DNA of 64,000 bases from CAXBCP01 sp963974055. GTDB taxonomy: Bacteria; Pseudomonadota; Alphaproteobacteria; MPNO01; UBA830. This document shows positions 33,089 to 40,662 of the stretch, in pieces; position 1 is the stretch's first letter, and each line of letters starts with the position of its first letter. A program made the position numbers and the translations under genes. The notes under the pieces are model-generated. The model was not told where the DNA came from. It was given only the letters and a program-made list of their open reading frames with translations, and searched no databases. Location: positions 62,001 through 126,000 of the forward strand of contig CAXBCP010000004.1 of assembly GCA_963974055.1 (NCBI GenBank), in the 5' to 3' direction.

Positions 33089-33861
33089 CGCCGGCGCCCG
33101 ACGCGCCGCTGCTGCCCGCTTCCGGGGAAATACATCTCTGGTCTTTGCCTGCCGACCCCGCGTGGCGCGATGAATTCCGAGCCGCGGGACGCCGCCTGCT
33201 TTCGTTAGCTGAAACGGATCGCCTGGCCGGGATGAAACGACCGGGACCGGCGGCGCGGTTTCTCACCGGGCGGATTCTGCTGCGGACGGTTCTGGCCCGT
33301 TACCTGTCTCAGGATCCTGCTGCGATCGGGGTGGCGCTCAACGCTGCCGGGAAGCCGACGCTTGGCGCCGGAGCCGGTCACCGGCCTGCGTTCAGCCTGT
33401 CCCATGCAGGCGAAGAGACGGTTCTGGCGGTCGCCCGCGACGGGGATATCGGGGTCGATATAGAATCGACGGACAGGGCGGCGGCGGTTGACCGGATTTC
33501 ACGCCGTTTTTTCCCGGAGGCCGAGTGCCGGTATCTCGACCGGTGCGGCAGCGACCGGCCGGAGAAAGCGCTGACGCTCTGGACCCTCAAGGAAGCGATC
33601 ATCAAAGCACGGGGAGATACCGTCTGGGAGGGGCTTGCCGGGGTTTCTCTGACGATCGATGGGCCGCGACTGGCCTGGAACAATCCCCCGCCGGGTGGCG
33701 ACGGGTGGAAACTGGCGGCCGGGCCTTTGGGGATCAGGCACATTCTCGCCGTTGCGCACCGACGGCCGGCAGGCCGCGGACATCCTCCCGTTTTCCGGCA
33801 TTACGACGCCGCCGGAACGCCCCGGGCCGAATCCTGTTTTATGCCCGTCTATTCGACGTAA
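33085..33861 (+). CDS. 4'-phosphopantetheinyl transferase, last gene of the APE operon
   Basis: A 258-residue Sfp/HetI-type transferase. Metal and CoA motifs are 'GDIGVDIEST' and 'LWTLKEAIIKA', with 'FSLSHAGEETVLAV' before them. The start is taken as GTG 33085 because it overlaps the previous stop as GTGA, the arrangement used through this operon; TTG 33079 would add two residues. It should convert the two ACPs to their holo form. Its placement within the operon means the pathway carries its own activating enzyme. Confidence 0.87.
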   Translation: MTPAPDAPLLPASGEIHLWSLPADPAWRDEFRAAGRRLLSLAETDRLAGMKRPGPAARFLTGRILLRTVLARYLSQDPAAIGVALNAAGKPTLGAGAGHRPAFSLSHAGEETVLAVARDGDIGVDIESTDRAAAVDRISRRFFPEAECRYLDRCGSDRPEKALTLWTLKEAIIKARGDTVWEGLAGVSLTIDGPRLAWNNPPPGGDGWKLAAGPLGIRHILAVAHRRPAGRGHPPVFRHYDAAGTPRAESCFMPVYST

Positions 33862-33866
33862 TGGGA

Positions 33867-34250
33867 TTAAAACCCGGCAAGTCTGGTGTCGATCGCCGCG
33901 CGCAGTTTACGCACCCATGTGTTGTATCGTTTGTGAATATTGCCGTCCTCGTAGGACAGCTTTCTGCTGTCCTTGTATCGGATTGAGTATCGCTGCGGCG
34001 AATAGTCGATCGTTACCACGGCTTCAAGCGTACGATGGATTAAGCGCGCCTCAATGGTGTCCGGATCGATTTCCCTGATTGTCCAGGTTTTGCTTATTGC
34101 GCCCTGGATGACGGCCTGGCGGACCTGTGCGTGTGTCGGGGGCTTGCCGGATGCCGTGAAGACCTGGGCGTTCTCAACCGTATAGATCGGCGCCGTCATG
34201 CAGCCTGCGAGCAAAAAGACGAGAATAGAGAGGGCTACGAAACGAACCAC
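33867..34250 (-). CDS. Small putative lipoprotein
   Basis: A 127-residue protein with a lipobox (LLAGC, Cys17) and a basic, soluble remainder (SPQRYSIRYKDSRKLSYE). It is a common type of unnamed alphaproteobacterial lipoprotein. It converges on the APE operon with a gap of 5 bases. No function can be given. Confidence 0.7.
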   Translation of the reverse strand: MVRFVALSILVFLLAGCMTAPIYTVENAQVFTASGKPPTHAQVRQAVIQGAISKTWTIREIDPDTIEARLIHRTLEAVVTIDYSPQRYSIRYKDSRKLSYEDGNIHKRYNTWVRKLRAAIDTRLAGF

Positions 34251-34326
34251 CTGACAACATCCTTTGGGTATAAACGGATCGTCAACTTCTCAACCAAGGC
34301 AGACCCTGTCAAACGTGCGGTCGGGT

Positions 34327-34818
34327 TCAGTTCAACGGTATCGAATAGGTCAGACTTAGCGCTTCCGCGCCCGGGTTCTGGTCATCTCCGAGGCCGGCAT
34401 TCGAGATGTGATAAAACATAAGCCCGATGCGTGAACGGTCGTCGAAACGGTAGGCGACTTCCAGGGCCGAGCGGATTTCGAACACGTGACCCAGATCCTT
34501 GCCACCGCCGCGCAGATACGGACCTGCGCCAACGCTGGGCGACAGGACGATGCGCTTCCCGAAATAGAAATCCGACAACACCCCGGCATAGGGAAAGACT
34601 GCGCCATCGGTTGTCGCCGTGACGCCGGCAAAGGGCTTGAACAGCCACCAACGGTACCGGCTGCGATATTCCATCCTGAACTCAGCGGAATCCGCGTCAT
34701 GCAGGAGATCGTAATAGCCCGCGCCGATGGACAGGAAAGACGGATCGTCGGCACGGCTCGGTCCCGCCGAAACGGTTACGGCGAAAACCAGTGCGAGGAC
34801 CGGGAAAAAGCAGCGCAT
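34327..34818 (-). CDS. Acyloxyacyl hydrolase/PagL-like lipid A 3-O-deacylase
   Basis: A 163-residue outer membrane beta-barrel protein with a signal peptide (about 1-23, SRA). The PagL catalytic set is visible as His137 and Ser139 (MFYHISNAGLG) and Glu152 (NPGAEALSLTYSIPL), with spacing close to PagL's H-S-E. It would remove the 3-linked acyl chain from lipid A. The gene follows the aryl polyene cluster on the opposite strand and may reflect shared outer membrane remodelling, but no direct link is shown. Confidence 0.82.
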   Translation of the reverse strand: MRCFFPVLALVFAVTVSAGPSRADDPSFLSIGAGYYDLLHDADSAEFRMEYRSRYRWWLFKPFAGVTATTDGAVFPYAGVLSDFYFGKRIVLSPSVGAGPYLRGGGKDLGHVFEIRSALEVAYRFDDRSRIGLMFYHISNAGLGDDQNPGAEALSLTYSIPLN

Positions 34819-35022
34819 CTAAATACCCATGGTGACGGGGAACGGACATTCATCCGGAATTCGATCCTGATTCATACCGTGGGTAGAACACGCCGTCCAT
34901 GTTCTCCATAAAAGGCATCGTCAACGAACCGACCGGTCGCCACCTGAACTATGTCGCGTCTTTGGTTTTCCCCGGCGGCGCAGATGTGACAAAAGAACGG
35001 AAACGAAAACAGGGAAACGTCT

Positions 35023-35523
35023 ATGTCAGAGAATGAAACCAGAACGGTCAATGTCACCTATGAAGTGCGCGGCAGGTCCGTCGGGAAGATGCGCAACGAA
35101 ATCACCGGGCGGCAGGTTGAGCCGAGCGTGGAGCCGGAATTTCACATGGCCACGGACGAGGCCGGCTTCCACGGCGGCGAAGGAACGGCGCCGTTGCCGC
35201 TCGCCTATTTCTGTACCGGTCTCGTTGCCTGCCTGATGACGCAGATCAGGGCTTTTTCCAAACGGATGCGGATCCATCTTAAAGGTGTCGATGTTCAGGC
35301 GACGATAAAGTGGAAAGCCGTCAGCAAGGGGCGCGACCCCTATGAATCCGCGCCGGTCGGGTTCGAGCTCGATGTCGACATGGATTCCGATGCGTCGTTC
35401 GAAGATCAGACGCGCCTGCTCGAGGCGGCGAAGAAGGGCTGTTTCATCGAAGCCACGCTGGCGAATCCCATCCCGGTTCATCACCGCATCAAGCAGGACG
35501 GGGAATTCATCGCGGTCGATTAA
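35023..35523 (+). CDS. OsmC family protein
   Basis: A 166-residue OsmC/Ohr-fold protein. The central helix contains 'PLPLAYFCTGLVACLMTQIRAFSKRM' in part; the cysteine at about residue 66 and another near 146 (KKGCFIEATLANPI) are the conserved pair. Family members reduce organic hydroperoxides or have unknown roles. The C-terminal 'NPIPVHHRI' is unlike classical Ohr. The gene begins the catabolic half of the window and is followed, after 138 bases, by the PLP-enzyme/flavoenzyme pair. Confidence 0.82.
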   Translation: MSENETRTVNVTYEVRGRSVGKMRNEITGRQVEPSVEPEFHMATDEAGFHGGEGTAPLPLAYFCTGLVACLMTQIRAFSKRMRIHLKGVDVQATIKWKAVSKGRDPYESAPVGFELDVDMDSDASFEDQTRLLEAAKKGCFIEATLANPIPVHHRIKQDGEFIAVD

Positions 35524-35661
35524 ATGTGCCGCTATCCGTTTCCCGGCACCCGGTCTGCGCTTATGCCGAGTGACGGGCGCGGGCCGATGCTCTAAAAGTA
35601 GAGGCAGATTTGAACAGGTGCCGTTTCGCCCGAATCCAGACTCGGCACGCACAGGGGATTC

Positions 35662-36906
35662 ATGCCGCAACCACTTTGTCTCGAATGCATAAGGTGCGGT
35701 CACGAATACCCGCTTACCGCGCTGGACCGGAACTGCGGGGCCTGCGCGGCGGACGAAATCGCCAGCAACCTGACCCCCCGTTATCCCGAATCCGGTCCGC
35801 CTGACAGGGACAGTCTGCCGGACAAACACGGCTCTCTCTGGCGTTATGCCGATTTTCTGCCGTTGGATGCGGCCGATGCCGTCACCCTGGGCGAGGGTAT
35901 GACACCCATGGTGACGGTGGAGGGCTTCGGTCACGGCGCTATCGGCGTAAAGGACGAATCGCGTAATCCGACCTGGTCCTTCAAGGACCGGTTGGCGACG
36001 GTGGCCGTATCCTGGGCGCGCAAGATCGGAGCGCCGGCCATCGCGACAAGTTCGACCGGCAATGCAGGTGCTGCCGCCGCGGCCTATGCCGCCCGGGCGG
36101 GGCTGCCCTGCGTGGTGCTGACCTACAAGGGCGCGGCCGGCGCCATCGTTTCCCAGATGCGGTCCTACGGGGCAATGGTGCTGACCGTGCCTGCCATGGC
36201 GGACCGCTGGCATGTCCTGTCGGCGGCGATAAGGGAATTCGGCTGGTTTCCGACATCGCCGTATTTCGGCCCGGCAATCGGCAGCAATCCCTTCGGTATC
36301 GAAGGCTACAAAACCCTCGCCTATGAGATTGCCGAACAATACGACTGGGCGCCGCCGGACTGGTGCGTGCTGCCGGTATGCTATGGCGATGCACTGTACG
36401 GCATGTGGAAAGGCTTCGAGGAGATGCGGCAATGGGGCTGGATCGAAACCGTCCCAAGGCTTGTCGCTGCCGAAACCTCCGGTTCCCTGACCGCCGCTGG
36501 CGAACAGAATGTCGACATGCCGCCCACGGTTCCGCGCAACAGCAAAAGCATCGCGAATTCGATCTTTATCGACCGTGGCACCTATCAGGCCCGGCACGCG
36601 CTGAAAGAATCGAATGGCACAGCGGTCACGCTCGACGACGAAACGCTGATATCGGCGCGGGACCGGCTTGCTGCGACGTCCGGCCTGTCGGTCGAATTGT
36701 CTTCGGCGGCGGCCTTCGCCGCTGTCGATGCGCTTAGCGGCGCAGGCGTCATGAAGCCCGGCGAAAGTGTCGTCGCCATCGCGACGGCGTCGGGTCTGAA
36801 GGATTTCGGCGTGCCGGGCATTCCCCAATTGGGGGCGCCAGACGTGGCGCCTGACCTGGATTCTGTGCTGCGCGCCCTCGATGAGAATTACGGTTACCAT
36901 GTTTGA
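35662..36906 (+). CDS. Threonine-synthase-like PLP enzyme
   Basis: A 414-residue fold-type II PLP enzyme. A cysteine-rich N-terminal patch (Cys6, 9, 12, 25 and 28) resembles a zinc ribbon. The cofactor lysine is Lys108 in 'PTWSFKDRLA', and 'SSTGNAGAAAAAYAARAG' binds phosphate. It looks like threonine synthase, but it sits in a catabolic region and overlaps a luciferase-like flavoenzyme gene by 8 bases. A different beta-elimination or replacement substrate is therefore likely. A bona fide housekeeping ThrC is less probable but cannot be excluded. Confidence 0.78.
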   Translation: MPQPLCLECIRCGHEYPLTALDRNCGACAADEIASNLTPRYPESGPPDRDSLPDKHGSLWRYADFLPLDAADAVTLGEGMTPMVTVEGFGHGAIGVKDESRNPTWSFKDRLATVAVSWARKIGAPAIATSSTGNAGAAAAAYAARAGLPCVVLTYKGAAGAIVSQMRSYGAMVLTVPAMADRWHVLSAAIREFGWFPTSPYFGPAIGSNPFGIEGYKTLAYEIAEQYDWAPPDWCVLPVCYGDALYGMWKGFEEMRQWGWIETVPRLVAAETSGSLTAAGEQNVDMPPTVPRNSKSIANSIFIDRGTYQARHALKESNGTAVTLDDETLISARDRLAATSGLSVELSSAAAFAAVDALSGAGVMKPGESVVAIATASGLKDFGVPGIPQLGAPDVAPDLDSVLRALDENYGYHV

Positions 36907-37873
36907 TCTTGGCCTGGCGATCGACGGGTTTACCCCTGCGGGCGATATCGTCGAACAGGCACGTGCCGCGGAAGCGGGTGGCGCCGATACGATCTGGATC
37001 GCGACCCATCTTTTTCTGCGCGACCCCGTCGCTCTGGCGGCAACGGCACTGGCGGCGACACGGACGCTCAGGGTCGCGCTGATGGCGGTCAGCCCCTATG
37101 CGATGCATCCGATCCACGCGGCAATGGGCGCCGCGACCCTGGACGAGCTGTATCCGGGGCGCGTTGTCCTGTGCCTCGGCGCCGGCGCGCCGGGCGATAT
37201 GGTCGCCGCCGGAATCGACCGCCCGCGCCCACTCGCGACGCTGCGCGAGGCGATCGAAATCTGCCGTGCGCTGTTTTCCGGCGACATCATGGATCACGCG
37301 GGCGAAATCTTTCAGGTCAGCCAGCGACGGCTCGTCAATGCGCCCCGGGAAATTCCCATCGTGCTGGCGGCTTCCGGCCCGAAAATGCTCGAACTGGCGG
37401 GCAGCCAGGCCGACGGCGTGATCGTATCGGCGGCGACATCGGCGCCCTTTGTGCGCTGGTGTCTCGACCTCGTGGAAAAGGGCGCACAGGACCGCAAGGT
37501 CCTGAATTGCGGCATTGTCTATACGCGCATCGACGATAACGACCCGGCGGCGGCCATCGATCCCGTGCGTCGCACGCTCGGTTTTATCCTGCGCGGACAG
37601 CATCATGCGGCGAATGTCGGGATGGGGGGCGCGGTGCTCGACCAGGAAGCGCTGCGCAACGCCTATGCGGGGGAAGACTGGGAGGCGGTCGACCGGCTGG
37701 TCACCGACGATGTTGCAGCCGCCCACGCGGCGTGCGGTGCGGCGGATCAGGTCCGTGCGCGGCTCGGTGAATACCATGCTGCGGGGCTGGACCATGTCAT
37801 TGTCAGCGGACTGACCGAGCCGCATGAAATCGAAGCGACCCTGAAGTCGGTTAAACCTACCGGTCGGATCTGA
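36899..37873 (+). CDS. LLM-class flavin-dependent oxidoreductase 1
   Basis: A 324-residue TIM-barrel enzyme of the bacterial luciferase/F420-reductase superfamily. It has 'TIWIATHLFLRDPVALAAT', 'LCLGAGAPGDMV' and 'IPIVLAASGPKMLELAG' in the expected order. ATG 36899 overlaps the PLP-enzyme gene by 8 bases; ATG 36881 is an alternative. FMN is the more likely cofactor in this lineage. The substrate is unknown. The tight pairing with a PLP enzyme suggests consecutive steps. Confidence 0.8.
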   Translation: MFDLGLAIDGFTPAGDIVEQARAAEAGGADTIWIATHLFLRDPVALAATALAATRTLRVALMAVSPYAMHPIHAAMGAATLDELYPGRVVLCLGAGAPGDMVAAGIDRPRPLATLREAIEICRALFSGDIMDHAGEIFQVSQRRLVNAPREIPIVLAASGPKMLELAGSQADGVIVSAATSAPFVRWCLDLVEKGAQDRKVLNCGIVYTRIDDNDPAAAIDPVRRTLGFILRGQHHAANVGMGGAVLDQEALRNAYAGEDWEAVDRLVTDDVAAAHAACGAADQVRARLGEYHAAGLDHVIVSGLTEPHEIEATLKSVKPTGRI

Positions 37874-37898
37874 CGCAGCGCCCGACGCCCGATATTAT

Positions 37899-38906
37899 CT
37901 AACGCAGCCGGGGAACGACTTCCTCCGCGAATATCTGCATCTGGTCGAGCAGCTCCGATAGATCGTTGGCGGCGAAATACAGCCCGAGGAGGTGGGTAAC
38001 GCCGGCTTCGCCCAGCAGGTTGGCGCGTTCCACCACGTCATCGACGGTGCCGATCAGGTTGATGTCCTCGTGGCCCAGGTCTCCCTGTCCTTTCAGGGTC
38101 GACTGACGCAATGATGTCAGGTGCGCGCACATCTGCGTCTGTTCGAACCGCGCCAGCGCCGCTTCGCGGGTCTTGCCGATATGGACGATATATTGCGGCG
38201 CGACCTCGATCTTGCTGAAATCGCGGTCCTCGGCCTCCGCCAGTTCGCGCAGCGTGGCCACGTTCTGGCGCATCTGGTCGACATGGATGGCGGCGGGAAG
38301 CCAGCCGTCTCCCCATTTCGCGACGCGCTGCAGGTTGTTGGCGTTATTGCCGCCGATATAGAACGGGACATGGTTCTGTTTCGGCTTGGGATAAAGCTCG
38401 ACATCGCGATAGGCGAAATATTCGCCGTCGAAACTGGCGACCCTTTCCGACAAAAGCGCCTGGAGCGCGGGAATTCCTTCGTCGAGAATTTTGCCCCGCG
38501 GCGTCTTGGTGCCCGGCTGGAGGGCGAGAAATTCCTCGCGATAGGCACCGATCCCGACGCCGATTTCCAGGCGTCCGCCCGAGAAATGATCGAGCGTGAC
38601 CAGCTGCTTGGCGGTGACGACGATGTCGTGGCGCATCGGCAGGACGAGTATCCCCGTCCCGAAGCGGAGCGTCGTCGTTTCCGCAGAGACGAACGCATAG
38701 GTGACGAGCGGTTCCCAGAAACGCGGCGGGGTGTCGAACTCGGCGCGGACATAGTTCTGCGTGGTCATGTGGTCGTTGCCCCAGACCGAGTGATAGCCGA
38801 GTCGCTCGGCGTGTTTCGCGATCTGAATCAACGCTTCCGGATCGGAAAACGGGATCGGATAGGTTAGCCCTTCCATCCCTGTCGGCAGGCCTGCACTCAC
38901 ACGCAT
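37899..38906 (-). CDS. LLM-class flavin-dependent oxidoreductase 2
   Basis: A 335-residue luciferase-like enzyme with the N-terminal 'LIQIAKHAERLGYHSVWGNDHM', 'GGRLEIGVGIGAYREEF' and 'VPFYIGGNNANNLQRVAKWGDGWLPA', each in part. ATG 38906 follows GGGAGATATTTC; a longer frame to 38963 overlaps hyuB. It is the last gene of the minus-strand operon headed by the ABC importer. It is distinct from flavoenzyme 1, at most distantly related. A monooxygenase step on the imported compound is a reasonable guess. Confidence 0.8.
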   Translation of the reverse strand: MRVSAGLPTGMEGLTYPIPFSDPEALIQIAKHAERLGYHSVWGNDHMTTQNYVRAEFDTPPRFWEPLVTYAFVSAETTTLRFGTGILVLPMRHDIVVTAKQLVTLDHFSGGRLEIGVGIGAYREEFLALQPGTKTPRGKILDEGIPALQALLSERVASFDGEYFAYRDVELYPKPKQNHVPFYIGGNNANNLQRVAKWGDGWLPAAIHVDQMRQNVATLRELAEAEDRDFSKIEVAPQYIVHIGKTREAALARFEQTQMCAHLTSLRQSTLKGQGDLGHEDINLIGTVDDVVERANLLGEAGVTHLLGLYFAANDLSELLDQMQIFAEEVVPRLR

Positions 38907-38925
38907 GAAATATCTCCCTTTGAAT

Positions 38926-40662
38926 TCACTTGTCTGACCGGAGCGCGTCGGTCGCGGCCTCATCGACGTCGCCGTCTGCGTTCAGGACCACGCCGTAAAT
39001 CGCCCGCCCCGCTGCCGCGGAAACCAGTCCTGCGCGCAGGTCCGCGGCAACGCTGGCCGGATCGCGCTGCGTTGCGGCGCCAAGGCCGCCGCCGCCCGGC
39101 ATTTCGATCACCACCCGTTCGCCGCTCGGAATCGTCTGTGTCCCCTTGCCGTTGAGACGGGCGCCGGATGCCAGCCGGATCGTGCCGCCGGCACCGTCGG
39201 ATCCGCTGTCGCGGCCGCGCGGCGGATAATCGATACGGTCGAACAGCGCGCTGAACGCGAACGGCGCGTCTTCCAGCAGGCTCAGCTCCATGACCTGGCC
39301 GAGCCCGCCGCGATAGGTTCCCGCGCCGCCGGAATCCTGGCGGTATTCCTTGCGCCAGACGACCAGCGGCGAAATCGCTTCGGTCACTTCCACCGGCACG
39401 TTCTTGACGCCGCTTGGAAACGCGGTGGCGGACAGGCCGTCCATGCCGGGGCGTGCCCCGGTCCCGCCGGAATGAAAACTCAGAACCGTGAACGTTGCCG
39501 CGTCGGCCAGCTCGCGGGGGGATGCCTCGACGCGGCCCGGTCCGCCATAGGCATAAAGATTCCACAGGCACGACGTTCCCTCGGCAGGGACCGCATTGCC
39601 AAGCGCCTTGTGAAGGCAGCCGAAGACGACGTCCGGCAGCATCTGCCCCGTAACGTGGCGGACCGAGACCGGCGCCGGGTGTTCGGCATTGAGGATCGAT
39701 CCCTTCGGGGCGGTAATCCGGATCGTTGCGAGCGAGCCCGCGTTATTCGGTACATCCGGCGCGACGATGCATTTGACGCCGAACGTCGCGTAGGCCTCGG
39801 TGTAACAGAGCGGCACGTTGATGCCGTAGGACGATATCCCGGACGAACCGGTGAAATCGACGTCTATACCGTCTGCGCCGATGGTCATTTCTGCCACCAG
39901 GTCGACCGGCGATTCGAGACCGTCGATACGCATTTCGTGGCGGTAAACCCCTTCGGGAAGTTTCCGGATCGCGTCGAGCGCGGCTGCTTTCGAGCGGTCC
40001 AGGATATGGCCGGCAATCCGGTCGAGGTCGGCAATCGCGAATTCGTCCATCATTTCGCGCAGGCGGCGGCAGGCGAGATCGTTGCAGGTTGCGAGCGAAT
40101 GCAGGTCGCCGATTACCTGAACCGGTTCGCGCACGTTGGCGGTGACGATATCGATCAATGTCTGGTCCGTCCGGCCGGCATGGGCAAACCGCATCGGCGG
40201 AATGTAGAGCCCTTCTTCGTAGATGGTCCGGCCGTCCGACGTCATGCCGCGGCCGCCGATATCGACCACATGACAGGTGCTGGCGAACAGCGCCACGGCC
40301 CTGCCGTCGCGGAAACAGGGCGTCAGAAAGGTGAAATCGTGCAGATGGCCGGTGCCCTTCCATGGATCGTTGGTCAGGAAAATGTCGCCATCCGACATTT
40401 CGTCAACCGGGAAACGGTCTAGGAAATGCCCCACCGAGCGGGCCATGGAATTCACGTGCCCGGGGGTGCCGGTGACCGCCTGGGCCAGCATGTCTCCCGA
40501 AATATCGAATATACCGGCGGACAGGTCGCCGGCTTCGCGGGTCGATGTCGAAAACCCCGTCCGTATCAGGGTCAGCGCCTGCTCTTCGACAAGGGCGATC
40601 AGGCGGTCCCACATGATCTGCAGGCGGATCGCCGAAAGGGCGTCGTTGCTGGGTCCGGTCAT
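38926..40662 (-). CDS. hyuB: N-methylhydantoinase/oxoprolinase subunit B
   Basis: A 578-residue HyuB-family protein: 'DRLIALVEEQALTLIRTGFSTSTREAGD' in part, 'LTNDPWKGTGHLHDFTFLTPCF', 'FASTCHVVDIGGRGMTSDGRTIYEEGLYIPP' and a C-terminal glycine-rich 'VIEMPGGGGLGAATQRDP'. The start at 40662 overlaps the hyuA stop (TGATG). HyuA and HyuB form ATP-dependent cyclic amide hydrolases (N-methylhydantoin, 5-oxoproline) or related carboxylases. The substrate here is not set by sequence. Confidence 0.9.
   Translation of the reverse strand: MTGPSNDALSAIRLQIMWDRLIALVEEQALTLIRTGFSTSTREAGDLSAGIFDISGDMLAQAVTGTPGHVNSMARSVGHFLDRFPVDEMSDGDIFLTNDPWKGTGHLHDFTFLTPCFRDGRAVALFASTCHVVDIGGRGMTSDGRTIYEEGLYIPPMRFAHAGRTDQTLIDIVTANVREPVQVIGDLHSLATCNDLACRRLREMMDEFAIADLDRIAGHILDRSKAAALDAIRKLPEGVYRHEMRIDGLESPVDLVAEMTIGADGIDVDFTGSSGISSYGINVPLCYTEAYATFGVKCIVAPDVPNNAGSLATIRITAPKGSILNAEHPAPVSVRHVTGQMLPDVVFGCLHKALGNAVPAEGTSCLWNLYAYGGPGRVEASPRELADAATFTVLSFHSGGTGARPGMDGLSATAFPSGVKNVPVEVTEAISPLVVWRKEYRQDSGGAGTYRGGLGQVMELSLLEDAPFAFSALFDRIDYPPRGRDSGSDGAGGTIRLASGARLNGKGTQTIPSGERVVIEMPGGGGLGAATQRDPASVAADLRAGLVSAAAGRAIYGVVLNADGDVDEAATDALRSDK

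Noticed and set aside
35662..36906. Simple annotation as housekeeping threonine synthase
   Set aside because: Kept as 'threonine-synthase-like' because the gene is coupled to a flavoenzyme within a catabolic region, and the usual thr operon neighbours are absent.
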